NCBI RefSeq assembly: GCF_038446665.1
Contig: NZ_CP151802.1
Span: forward strand, 930,001-994,000
Source of the DNA: Lysobacter sp. FW306-1B-D06B
GTDB taxonomy: Bacteria; Pseudomonadota; Gammaproteobacteria; Xanthomonadales; Xanthomonadaceae
DNA length: 64,000 nucleotides
Direction of reading: 5' to 3'
Under the pieces are notes generated by a model. It saw nothing but the letters and a program-made list of their open reading frames with translations, made no database searches and had not been told where the DNA came from. The translations under genes were made by a program, and so were the position numbers. Shown here one piece after another: positions 38,724 to 46,690 of this stretch (position 1 is its first letter; the number at the start of each line of letters is the position of its first letter).

Positions 38724-39561
38724 GCGCGAACAACGACGGAATCGCGTTGATCGCCAGCAGGCACACGAACGACGCCGCCAGCAGCAGCGCGGCGATCGCG
38801 ATGGCGCCGGCGTAGTCGTATTCCTCCAGACGGATGGTGATGAGCAGCGGCGCGATCTCGGTCTTGTAGGGCAGGTTGCCGGCGATGAAGATCACCGAAC
38901 CGTACTCGCCCAGCGCACGCGCGAACGCCAGCGAGAAGCCCGTCAGCAGCGCCGGCAGCAGTTCCGGCAGCACCACGCGTCGCAGCGTGGTCAGGCGCGA
39001 TGCGCCCAGCGAGGCAGCGGCCTCTTCCTGCTCGCGACCCAGCGCCTCCAGCACGGGTTGCACCGTGCGCACCGCGAACGGCAGGCCGATGAAGATCAGC
39101 GCGATGGTGATGCCGATCGGCGTGTAGGCGATCTTCAATCCCAGCGGCTCGGTGTAGCGTCCGACCCAACCGTTGGCGGAATAGATCGCGGTCAGCGCGA
39201 TGCCCGCCACGGCGGTGGGCAGCGCGAAGGGAAGGTCGACGAGCGCATCGAGCAGGCGCCGACCCGGGAAGCGATACCGCACCACCACCCACGCCACCAG
39301 CGCACCGGCCACCGACGCGATCAGCGCGGCAACGAGCGAAGCGGTGAAACTCAGCTTCAGCGATGCCTGCACGCGTTCGTCCTGGATCGCGCGCAGCCAG
39401 CCGTCCAGGCCCAGCCCGGCGGCGCGAATCGCCAGCGCCGCCAACGGCAACAGCACGACGACGCTGAGCCACGCCAGGCCCAGGCCGAGACTGAGGCCGA
39501 AGCCGGGCAGCGGACGGCGGCCGCGGCGGGTGAGGGGGAGTGGCAGGGCGAGGGTGGACAT
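38692..39561 (-). CDS. cysT: Sulfate ABC transporter permease CysT (CysU)
   Basis: 289 residues, six helices. EAA-loop region EEAAASLGASRLTTLRRVVLPELLPALLTGFSLAFARALGEYGSVIFIAGNLPYKTEIAPLLI is characteristic of CysT. The N terminus is short and basic (RRGRRPLPGFG) before the first helix. It partners CysW and lies 85 bp after sbp, with a degenerate C-rich palindrome in the gap. Confidence 0.95.
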   Translation of the reverse strand: MSTLALPLPLTRRGRRPLPGFGLSLGLGLAWLSVVVLLPLAALAIRAAGLGLDGWLRAIQDERVQASLKLSFTASLVAALIASVAGALVAWVVVRYRFPGRRLLDALVDLPFALPTAVAGIALTAIYSANGWVGRYTEPLGLKIAYTPIGITIALIFIGLPFAVRTVQPVLEALGREQEEAAASLGASRLTTLRRVVLPELLPALLTGFSLAFARALGEYGSVIFIAGNLPYKTEIAPLLITIRLEEYDYAGAIAIAALLLAASFVCLLAINAIPSLFAHERKGAKRGA

Positions 39562-39594
39562 CAGAACTCCGTCGCTACGACACGGACGCTACGG

Positions 39595-39623
39595 CTCCCT
39601 CCCACTGCACGCAGGGGGAGGAG
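39595..39623. repeat. C-rich hairpin repeat between sbp and cysT
   Basis: CTCCCTCCCACTGC facing GCAGGGGGAGGAG, an imperfect member of the C-rich family. Its location after a highly expressed binding-protein gene suggests a role in segmental mRNA stability; this is inference. Confidence 0.65.
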
Positions 39624-39646
39624 CAAAACCACGTGGCACGCACACA

Positions 39647-40657
39647 TCACCGCGGCCGATAAATCTTGTCGAAGAACCCGCCATCGGCGAAATGCTCCGC
39701 CTGCGCCTTCTTCCAGCCGCCGAACGCCGAGTCGATCGTCACCTGCTTCACCTGCGGGAACCGCGCCAGTTCCTCCGCCGGCACCTTGTCCGGTTCGGAC
39801 GGGCGATAGCCGTGCTTGGCGGCCAGGCGTTGGCCTTCGGGCGTGTAGAGGAAACGCAGGTACGCCTCGGCCACCTTGCGCGTGCCGTGCTTGTCGACGT
39901 TCTTGTCGACCCACGCCACCGGCGGTTCGGCCTTGATGCTCAGGCTCGGCACGACGATCTCGAACTTGTCGCGCGTATCGGCATCCTTGAGCGTGAGCAG
40001 CGCTTCGTTCTCCCATGCCAGCAGCACATCGCCGATGCCGCGTTCGACGAACGTCGTCGTCGCGCCGCGCGCGCCGGTGTCGAGCACGGGCACGTTCTTG
40101 AACAGTCGCGTCAGGTAATCGGTGACCTTGTTGCCGTCGCGGTATTCCTGCGAGGCCCACGCCCACGCGGCGAGGTAGTTCCAGCGCGCACCGCCGGACG
40201 TCTTCGGATTCGGCGTGATGATGCCGATGCCCGGCTTGACCAGGTCCCCCCAGTCGCGGATCTGCTTCGGATTGCCCTTGCGCACCAGGAACACGATCGT
40301 CGAGGTGTACGGCGAACTGTTGTGCGGCAGGCGCTTCTGCCAGTCGGGGGGCAGCAGCTTGCCGTTGGTGGCGATGGCGTCGATGTCGGCGGCCAGCGCG
40401 AGCGTGACCACGTCCGCTTCCAGCCCGTCGATCACCGCGCGCGCCTGCTTGCCCGAGCCGCCGTGCGAGGCGCGGATGTTGAGCGTGTCGCCGCTCTGCT
40501 GCTTCCATTGCGCGGCGAAGGTCTGGTTCACCTCGGCGTAGAACTCGCGCGTGGGGTCGTAACTGACGTTGAGCAGCTGCACGTCCTTCGCGAAGGCCGC
40601 GCCGCTGGCGAGCGCCACCGACAGGCCGAGCACCGCATTGCGGAGAAAGGTTTTCAT
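39647..40657 (-). CDS. sbp: Periplasmic sulfate-binding protein
   Basis: 336 residues. A signal peptide ([16 protein letters not shown]) is followed by [24 protein letters not shown], which is diagnostic of Sbp/CysP. Sulfate-contacting segments include [45 protein letters not shown] and [25 protein letters not shown]. It delivers sulfate to CysTWA. It lies 27 bp after the porin gene. Confidence 0.96.
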   Translation of the reverse strand: MKTFLRNAVLGLSVALASGAAFAKDVQLLNVSYDPTREFYAEVNQTFAAQWKQQSGDTLNIRASHGGSGKQARAVIDGLEADVVTLALAADIDAIATNGKLLPPDWQKRLPHNSSPYTSTIVFLVRKGNPKQIRDWGDLVKPGIGIITPNPKTSGGARWNYLAAWAWASQEYRDGNKVTDYLTRLFKNVPVLDTGARGATTTFVERGIGDVLLAWENEALLTLKDADTRDKFEIVVPSLSIKAEPPVAWVDKNVDKHGTRKVAEAYLRFLYTPEGQRLAAKHGYRPSEPDKVPAEELARFPQVKQVTIDSAFGGWKKAQAEHFADGGFFDKIYRPR

Positions 40658-40684
40658 GGTGTCGTTTCCCGTAAGGCCGAAAGG

Positions 40685-42157
40685 TCAGAAGGAGAACTGC
40701 GCACGCGTGAAGAACGTCTTTTCGTCTTCACGGTCGGCGCCCGCGGCGGCGCCTCCATCGAAGTCGGTCTGCGTGTAGTTGGCGACGAGCTTGAAGTTTC
40801 CGGTGAGGTACCAGTTCACGCCCAATCCCCACGCCTTGGCGCGTCGCGCCACGGCGTTGGGATCGGCGAACACGGGGAATGCGTCCTCGTCGATCTCCAG
40901 TTCACCGTACCTCGCCACCAGTTCCCATGCACCCCAGCCTGCACTGCCGACCGTAAAAGGATGGTTAGGCCGCGCGACGCCGCGGTATCCGGTGTCCTCG
41001 CCGGTGAGGACGTAACCGGCCACGAGTTGCCACGCGGTGTTCTCGACCTTCGCGCGCGCGCCGGTGGCGGGAAGCCGGACTTCCTGCTCGGAGCTGATGT
41101 ATTCGGCGAGTGCGCCGAACGCGTTGCGGTAGTAGTACGCCTGCGGCGACCAGCGCGTCTGCTCGCCGTCTGCGACCACCGCGCTGCGGTAGTTGAAGAA
41201 CTGCACCTGGCCCGGCGTGCGATAGCGCGGCAGGAAATTGTTGCCGCTGCCTTCCTTGTCGCCGCTGCTGCCGGCGATGCCGAAGCCCAGGCCGGACAGC
41301 GCGCTGGCGTCGTTCTTCCACGGTTCGACGAAGACGCGCGCGGCGACTTCGAAATGGTTGTCGGGGTTGGTCGTCACGGCGTCGCGGCCGTCGACGGTGC
41401 CGTTGTAGACGCCGACGACGTAGTTGACCGTGCTGCCGGCCACTTCGCCCTGCAACTGCACGCCAAGGTCGCGGCCGGGCGCGAGTTCGCTCGGGAAGCC
41501 CAGTTCGACCAGCTCGGTCGCGCCGCTGGCCTGCAGGCGCTCCAGGCCCACCGGGCTCTTGGTCTTGCCGATGCGCAGCGTCGCCGCGGGGCTGAAGCGC
41601 AGGTCGGCCCAGGCATCGAGCAGGGTGACGCTGTCGCCGGCCAGTTCGGGCGTGATGCGGAAGGCCAGCAGCGGGCCCCAGCTGCCCTCGATCGTCAATT
41701 GCGCGCGGCGCCACAGGAAGGTGTCGTTCTGCGGGAGCGCGTCGTCGTCGATGTAGAAGCGGCCGTCGGCCTGCGCGAGGCCGCGGAACTTCAGTTCGAC
41801 ATCGCCCGGCGGCGGCGATTTCACCGACAGGCCCTTGGCCGCGCTCAGGCTCACGACCGGCGTGCTGGCGGCCTTGGCCTCGGCTTCCTCGGCCTGCAGG
41901 TCGAGTTTGCGTTCGATTACGCGCAGGCGTTGGTCGAGATCGGCCAGGCCGTTGGCGTCGGTGGTGTCGCCGGCCGCGGGCGCGGTGCCCAGGCGTTGTT
42001 CGATGGCTTGCAGGCGACGGGCGAGTTCTTCCACCGTCGGTTGGGATTGCTGCGCGAAGGCAGACGCGGGCAGTGCCAGCGCGGCCACGATTCCGCAGGC
42101 CAGCACGCTGCCGGCAAGAGAGGGAACGGGCAATCGTCGCGTTCGATACCTGGGCAT
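40685..42157 (-). CDS. OprO/OprP-family porin at the head of the sulfate operon
   Basis: 490 residues. The signal peptide ends ASAFAQQ. A coiled-coil stretch (VEELARRLQAIEQRL; LDQRLRVIERKLDLQAEEAEAK) precedes a beta-barrel with FRGLAQADGRFYIDDDA, WRRAQLTIEGSW, LRIGKTKSPVGLERLQ and the terminal FFTRAQFSF. This fits the phosphate/polyphosphate-selective porin family, which forms trimers with anion-selective channels. Placed directly before sbp-cysTWA, it is more likely a sulfate-uptake porin; the specificity is inference. The start ATG at 42157 precedes a normal signal peptide; upstream in-frame ATG is unlikely. Confidence 0.88.
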   Translation of the reverse strand: MPRYRTRRLPVPSLAGSVLACGIVAALALPASAFAQQSQPTVEELARRLQAIEQRLGTAPAAGDTTDANGLADLDQRLRVIERKLDLQAEEAEAKAASTPVVSLSAAKGLSVKSPPPGDVELKFRGLAQADGRFYIDDDALPQNDTFLWRRAQLTIEGSWGPLLAFRITPELAGDSVTLLDAWADLRFSPAATLRIGKTKSPVGLERLQASGATELVELGFPSELAPGRDLGVQLQGEVAGSTVNYVVGVYNGTVDGRDAVTTNPDNHFEVAARVFVEPWKNDASALSGLGFGIAGSSGDKEGSGNNFLPRYRTPGQVQFFNYRSAVVADGEQTRWSPQAYYYRNAFGALAEYISSEQEVRLPATGARAKVENTAWQLVAGYVLTGEDTGYRGVARPNHPFTVGSAGWGAWELVARYGELEIDEDAFPVFADPNAVARRAKAWGLGVNWYLTGNFKLVANYTQTDFDGGAAAGADREDEKTFFTRAQFSF

Positions 42158-42317
42158 GGCGTGGGATTCCTGGGAGGGGAGGGCGGGCCTGCCGATGTCG
42201 GGCGGCACGGCGCGACTGTCGCCGCCCACGCCGCGCCGGACAAGGGCGGGAGCGTCATGCGCTCATGCCGAAGCGGTATGAGCGGGGGCGGGGTGCTAAG
42301 GAATCGTGAGGTGTTCT

Positions 42318-42446
42318 CCCTCCCCTGCTCGCAGGGGAGGGTTGGGGAGGGGTAAGAGCCGCGTAGCGGCGAGTTCACCGTGCCAAGGCTCGGCGCTTCG
42401 CGCCCTCGCGCCCCCCTCCCAACCTCTCCCTGCTCGCAGGGGGAGG
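42318..42446. repeat. Paired C-rich palindromes (BIME-like)
   Basis: First palindrome 42318-42341 (stem CCCTCCCCTGC), second 42423-42446 (stem CCTCTCCCTGC with one mismatch). They are separated by a spacer with GCCGCGTAGCGGCGAGTTCACC and GCGCTTCGCGCCCTCGCG hairpins. A similar pair is at 60557-60672. Confidence 0.78.
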
Positions 42447-42458
42447 GGCCAAAGTTGC

Positions 42459-42489
42459 AAAAGAAAACCGGCGCCTTTCGGCGCCGGTT
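42459..42489 (-). terminator. Terminator of the metallopeptidase operon
   Basis: Perfect 10-bp stem AACCGGCGCC / GGCGCCGGTT (42466-42475, 42480-42489) with loop TTTC. On the minus strand it is followed by a TTTTCTTTT tract. Confidence 0.92.
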
Positions 42490-42513
42490 CCGGTGGGGCA
42501 TGAAGCGCGCGAC

Positions 42514-44178
42514 TTACTTCAGGTTCGTCGCCGTGCACAACATGATCACCGCACCCTGCAGCGGATGGATCAGCTTCGCGGCGCGCAGGCGCTGCTGCAG
42601 ATCGACCATGCACTGCACGTACTTGCCCGGGTTCTTGTTGGTCACCTTGCACAGGTTGTTCCAGGCCTGCACGTTGGCGCCGACGATGAAGCCACCCGGC
42701 TCCAGCAGATCGACCGTGGTGTTGCACTTGCCGATCTTCGCTTCGCCCGAGTTCACCTTCCAGCCCATGTCGCGGTACAGCGCCGGGCTGAGGTCGACGT
42801 TGTACTGCGCCTGCACCGTCGGCGTGTCGAACGGCTCCATCAGCGCGTTCGGCGACAGCGCGGTGTCGTAGTGCGAGAACGTCGAACCGCCGGCCACCAC
42901 CGCCGGTGCGTACAGACGCGTGCGGCCCTTGTCGTCGGCGCCCTGCAGCAGCACCGGATCGACCTGGAACGTCACGCTCACCGGCAGGTTCGCCTTGAAG
43001 GTGACGCCGTCGGCCTGGGTGATGCGCAGTGCCGGGATGGTGATGTTCGGATCGGTACCGCCCAGATCCGGCGGCGGCGAGCCGGCGACGTTGTCCGCCA
43101 CCACCATGCCGATGCCGCCCGCGGCCTGCACGTTCGCGGCCTTGATCACGAAGCCGCAGGTGCCGCGATCGACCAGCACGAACTTGCCGGCCACCGCCGC
43201 GGCGTTGGTCAGCGCCGTGCAGGCGTCACCCGTCGTCGGGCCCGCCGCATTGGCCTCGTCCTGTCCGAGCACGACCTGGCCGGTGAAGTTCGCCGGCGAT
43301 GCCACCGGGCCGAAGCTCGCCGTGCCGTACAGGTAGCGTCCGGCGATGCCCGCGGGCGCGGTCACGGTGAAGTACTGGCGGTTGTCGAGCACGAGCGCCG
43401 CTTCGTTCTTCACGCGATTGCCCGACCACACCAACCGTCCGGAGGTCTTCATCACTTCGGCGCGCTGCGCCGGCGTGCTGGCCGGATCGTTGAAGCCGAT
43501 GTTGAGCACGTTGTCGAATGCGTTCTGTGTGTAGATGTCCGAACGCGGGCCGGTGCCGTCGAAGTCGCCGAAGTTGCCGGTGAACTTGTCCAGGAAGCCC
43601 TGGAAGCCCAGGCCGTGGCCGATCTCGTGCATCACCACGTTGAGGAAGTTGATGCCGCCGGCCGGCGTCTTGCCGTCCAGGCCGTAGTACCAGGTCGTGC
43701 CGGCCAGGCAGTCGGGCTTGCCGAGGTCGCCGTTGAAGCGCGAGACGATGTCGGCCGGATCATCGGGAACCGGATCCAGGTCGACGCCGGCCAGCGAGTC
43801 GGCGAGCGCGGAGTGGTACCAGATGCCCGGACGCGGCGCGTTCGGGAAGTCGCGGTCGATCCAGTTCGCACCGGCCGAACCGAGCGTGGCGCCGGTCGCG
43901 GTGCAGTTCAGGCGCTGGAAGGACGCACCGACCTTGATCGGCACGTCGCTCTTGAGCACCGAACCCCACAGGTCCATCGCGAAGCGGTAGACGATCTGGC
44001 GCTGCTGGCCGACCGTCGTGCCGGGGTTGAGGCCGATCGGCGTGGCCGGCGTGGGATCGTCCAGGCCCAGGCCCGTTCCGGCATCGCCGTTGAGCAGCAC
44101 CAGCTGCGCGGCGTCGGCGTTGGCGAAGGCGAATGCACCGGTCATGGCCAGCGCGCAGGCGAGAAGTTGCTTTCTCAT
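42514..44178 (-). CDS. Secreted zinc metallopeptidase with PA domain
   Basis: 554 residues with a signal peptide (LLACALAMTGAFAFANADA). The zinc motif HEIGHGLGF (H184, E185, H188) is of the HExxHxxGF type. A protease-associated domain is inserted at ~residues 290-400 (DEANAAGPTTGDACTALTNAAAVAGKFVLVDRGTCGFVIKAANVQAAGGIGMVVADN). The region resumes with SHYDTALSPNALMEP and YRDMGWKVN. The last ~70 residues are a small Cys-containing tail. The family is not one I can name with confidence. Its start overlaps the stop of the upstream small secreted protein by four bases, so the two are translated together. Confidence 0.85.
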   Translation of the reverse strand: MRKQLLACALAMTGAFAFANADAAQLVLLNGDAGTGLGLDDPTPATPIGLNPGTTVGQQRQIVYRFAMDLWGSVLKSDVPIKVGASFQRLNCTATGATLGSAGANWIDRDFPNAPRPGIWYHSALADSLAGVDLDPVPDDPADIVSRFNGDLGKPDCLAGTTWYYGLDGKTPAGGINFLNVVMHEIGHGLGFQGFLDKFTGNFGDFDGTGPRSDIYTQNAFDNVLNIGFNDPASTPAQRAEVMKTSGRLVWSGNRVKNEAALVLDNRQYFTVTAPAGIAGRYLYGTASFGPVASPANFTGQVVLGQDEANAAGPTTGDACTALTNAAAVAGKFVLVDRGTCGFVIKAANVQAAGGIGMVVADNVAGSPPPDLGGTDPNITIPALRITQADGVTFKANLPVSVTFQVDPVLLQGADDKGRTRLYAPAVVAGGSTFSHYDTALSPNALMEPFDTPTVQAQYNVDLSPALYRDMGWKVNSGEAKIGKCNTTVDLLEPGGFIVGANVQAWNNLCKVTNKNPGKYVQCMVDLQQRLRAAKLIHPLQGAVIMLCTATNLK

Positions 44179-44612
44179 TTCAGCAGCTCCTCGTTGTGCG
44201 TGTCATGGGAATCGCTGCTCTCGTCGCCGGAGTGCTGGATCACCAGCTGGCCGGACGCATCACGCTGCGCGGTCAACGAGGTCATCTGCGATTCGGGCAC
44301 CTTCACCGACACGCCGCCGTGCGCGGAACGACGTACCGTGGCACGCGCGGCCGCCGCATCCTGCGGCGCGGCGAACGTCTTCGCCATCGCCGGCGCGACC
44401 TTGGCCTGCTTGCCTTGAGTCAGCGCCTGGTCGAGCTGCGCGCTCTCGCTGGCGGTAAGCGGACGCAGTTGTCCGGTCTCGGCATCGATGCCGACCTTGA
44501 CGCCCGCAACGGTCACTTGATGGGGTGTGGACTGGGCATCAGCGGCATGGACGTTGATGCACAGTCCAAGCGCTACACCTGACAACCAAAGCGCGGATCC
44601 GATCCTTTTCAT
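44175..44612 (-). CDS. Small exported protein co-translated with the metallopeptidase
   Basis: 145 residues. The signal peptide ends LCINVHAADA. The mature protein is hydrophilic, with GVKVGIDAETGQLRPLTASESAQLDQAL near residues 37-64, a pattern like the short 'post-PEP-CTERM' type segment found in xanthomonad proteins. It ends rich in Ser, Asp and His (HSGDESSDSHDTHNEE). No catalytic motif. The ATGA overlap with the peptidase gene suggests a partner, propeptide-like chaperone or inhibitor; that role is inference. Confidence 0.78.
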   Translation of the reverse strand: MKRIGSALWLSGVALGLCINVHAADAQSTPHQVTVAGVKVGIDAETGQLRPLTASESAQLDQALTQGKQAKVAPAMAKTFAAPQDAAAARATVRRSAHGGVSVKVPESQMTSLTAQRDASGQLVIQHSGDESSDSHDTHNEELLK

Positions 44613-44876
44613 GGGTCACGTCCCGATCTTGAAGGTGATGTTTCCCCGGCCGATTCCGCCCTCGCGATGGCCATCGCGAAGAATCGACTGTTGGGGATGC
44701 AATGTGGGCTTCCCCCTTCAACCCGTGCCGACTATGCGCCTGCTTCGACGCGCGCGACAAGCTTGCGCCGCAACATCGCGCGACCTACGTATTCAGGCGG
44801 AAAATGCGGCCACGTACGGAGCGTGCGCGTGAAGAACATCATCACGCGCGTCGCATGCAACGCGACCGTGGACGCT

Positions 44877-45125
44877 TCAGATGATGCCGCCGCCGATGCC
44901 CAGGCGGACGATGCCGACCACGATCACGATGCCGTTGAGCACCAGGCCGGTCTTCGCGCGGCCGCGGTTGCCCGGGCTGGTGAAGAGGATGCCGAGCGCG
45001 GCGATGATCGCGCCCACCGAGGCGAACGGGATGAGCAGCCAATTGCCCCATCCCAGCAGCGGGATCAACGCGATCACCATCCAGATCATGGCGACGATGC
45101 CCCAGAGCAGGCTGATGAGACCCAT
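44877..45125 (-). CDS. Small integral membrane protein, function unknown
   Basis: 82 residues almost wholly hydrophobic: MGLISLLWGIVAMIWMVIALIP, NWLLIPFASVGAIIAALGILFT, then a polar loop SPGNRGRAKTG and LVLNGIVIVVGIVRLGIGGGII. Three helices are predicted. GAGGAACGTCGCC precedes the ATG, giving a plausible ribosome site. It resembles small DUF4190-like proteins. It stands alone between the metallopeptidase unit and a repeat-rich gap. Confidence 0.8.
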   Translation of the reverse strand: MGLISLLWGIVAMIWMVIALIPLLGWGNWLLIPFASVGAIIAALGILFTSPGNRGRAKTGLVLNGIVIVVGIVRLGIGGGII

Positions 45126-45667
45126 GGCGACGTTCCTCGTGAGGGCCGACGGGCGGCCGGGTGGCGATGCGGTGCAGTGCCGAGATTACCGGGCACCGGG
45201 TGGCGTGAACATGCGTTCCGACGAAACGGCCGGATGGGGTTCCGAAACGGGGCAAATGAGGGGCGGAGCGTGGCGCGGAATCGGGGCGTACCGAGGAATC
45301 CGGGGCGCCGGGGCGGATCGTCTGCGGGCGTCTCTGGCCTTGCCCCCGTCATTCCCGCGAAGGCGGGAATCCAGGGAAGTTTCACGCCTTACCTGTTACT
45401 TGTCAGAAGCAACAGCGTCGCGCTTGTCGCTCGACACGCAATCGGTAAAGCATGGAAAGTCCCTGGATTCCGGCCTTCGCGGGAATGACGTGATGGGTGG
45501 GAGGGCGTGACGGCCTGGGTCCCGGCCCTTCGACAAGCTCAGGACAGGCCTTCGCCGGGATGACGGCTTCGGAGACGCTTTCCCGATTCCCGATTCCCGA
45601 TTCCCGATTCCCGATTCCCGATTCCCGAATCCCGAATCCCGAATCCCGAATCCCGAATCCCGAATCC
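45126..45667. other. Repeat-rich intergenic region before the pigment cluster
   Basis: About 540 bases without a supported gene. 45126-45347 shows no feature I can name beyond the promoter side of the small membrane gene. 45348-45563 holds three TCATTCC-type palindromes and 45586-45669 a heptamer array (both listed). Confidence 0.6.
45348..45563. repeat. TCATTCC-type palindromes (three, one interrupted)
   Basis: 45348-45376 and 45460-45489 are inverted to each other. The third, 45519-45563, is a GTCCCGGCC...TTCGCCGGGATGACGG element split by 23 extra bases (45528-45550) that include CTTCGACAAGCTCAGGACAG, itself a palindromic repeat known from many proteobacterial genomes. Confidence 0.82.
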
Positions 45668-45669
45668 CT
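45586..45669. repeat. Twelve-copy heptamer array at the 3' end of the chorismatase gene
   Basis: Six ATTCCCG (45586-45627) followed by six AATCCCG (45628-45669); the last copy ends in T and contributes two bases to the TAG stop codon of the chorismatase gene. It is preceded by the same 20-base junction as the array at 10153. Confidence 0.92.
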
Positions 45670-46690
45670 ACCCGTGCGCGCCGTCGATTTCCACGCGCAA
45701 CTCGCGCCGGCACACCGCGGCGTGCAGGACGACGCGCGGCACTTCGGGCGACAGGCGCGCATCGAGCGCGCGCTTCACCGTGTCCAGTTCGTCGCGATCG
45801 CGCACGTACACCTTCAACGGCGAATACGCGCCGAAATGCGCCGGCAGCGAGGGCCACTGCGAACGCGCGGCGGCGATGAGGCTGTCGAAATTGGCGAGCG
45901 TTTCGTCCAGCTGCGTCGCCACCGAATCGGCGTGCTGCGATTCGTGGCCGACGATGGCCGCGGTGCCCGAGAGCATCAGCGGCATCGCGCTGCCGGGCGG
46001 CGGCAGCATCGCGCGGGCGAAGCTCGGCGGTTGCGGGCCGTACTGGCGCGGGTAGCGGTAGGCGCTGATCTGGCGCGGGTTTTCCAGCGGCGTTCCGGGC
46101 ACGCGTGAGGCGAGCCAGTACACCTGCAAGCGACGCGGCGCGCCTTCGGCGTTCACCTGGCCGATCGCCGTGGCCGCCGGCAACGAATGCGGCTCCACTT
46201 CGCCCAGGCCTCGCGCGCGGCCGACGCAGAACTGGCGGTAGCGCTCCAGGTCGCCTTCGCCCACGGTGATGCCGTCGAGGTAGTTCCACACGCGCAGCAG
46301 GTGCGGATAACCGCGCGCCTGCACGAACTCGATCAGGCGACGGTACAGGCGGTCGGCGGTGGCTTCGATGTCGCTGCGGCCGGGCAGGGTGTCGTCGCCC
46401 TCGTCCAGTTCGATCGCGCCGAACTGCAGCGCGCCGTCTTCCGCCCAGGCGACGTCGCCGTCGCGTCCGCACTGCACCGGACCGCTTGCGCGCCAGACTT
46501 CCAGCGGTGAATCGCCGTAGGGCTCCAGCGCGACGCGCAGGTAGCGCGGGTCGTCGCTATGCGGCGCCTGCGCGCCGAAGCCGATCACCGCGAGCACGTC
46601 GGGCGCGGTCAATACGGATTCGGGCGCGGCATGCACGTATTCCACCGACCAGCGCGGCGCCGCCAGCGGCATGGGGCGCACTGCGCTCAC
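45668..46690 (-). CDS. xanB2: Chorismatase / 3-hydroxybenzoate synthase (XanB2-like)
   Basis: 340 residues of the chorismatase (FkbO/Hyg5) family. Features include RVWNYLDGITVGEGDLERYRQFCVGRARG, LPAATAIGQVN, and ENPRQISAYRYPRQYGPQPPSFARA. In Xanthomonas the homologue converts chorismate to 3- and 4-hydroxybenzoate, feeding xanthomonadin and ubiquinone. It would supply the aryl starter of this cluster. It overlaps the halogenase-like gene by four bases (ATGA). Its stop codon is part of a heptamer array, so the very end of the gene may have been reshaped by the repeat. Confidence 0.9.
   Translation of the reverse strand: MSAVRPMPLAAPRWSVEYVHAAPESVLTAPDVLAVIGFGAQAPHSDDPRYLRVALEPYGDSPLEVWRASGPVQCGRDGDVAWAEDGALQFGAIELDEGDDTLPGRSDIEATADRLYRRLIEFVQARGYPHLLRVWNYLDGITVGEGDLERYRQFCVGRARGLGEVEPHSLPAATAIGQVNAEGAPRRLQVYWLASRVPGTPLENPRQISAYRYPRQYGPQPPSFARAMLPPPGSAMPLMLSGTAAIVGHESQHADSVATQLDETLANFDSLIAAARSQWPSLPAHFGAYSPLKVYVRDRDELDTVKRALDARLSPEVPRVVLHAAVCRRELRVEIDGAHG

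Larger units (their letters stand above)
42158..42513. other. Intergenic region before the sulfate operon
   Basis: About 350 bases without a supported gene. The left part should carry the promoter of the porin/sulfate operon; I could not identify a convincing CysB-type site or -35/-10 pair. The middle holds two C-rich palindromes and the right end the metallopeptidase terminator. Confidence 0.5.

Noticed and set aside
44613..44876. Possible RNA gene in a 264-base gap
   Set aside because: No tRNA-like cloverleaf or TPsiC signature and no strong terminator; only the promoter side of the small secreted gene can be claimed.
45586..45669. CRISPR-like regular repeats
   Set aside because: Direct heptamers without spacers, and no cas genes nearby. 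The same holds for the arrays at 10.15, 15.35, 24.0 and 63.7 kb.
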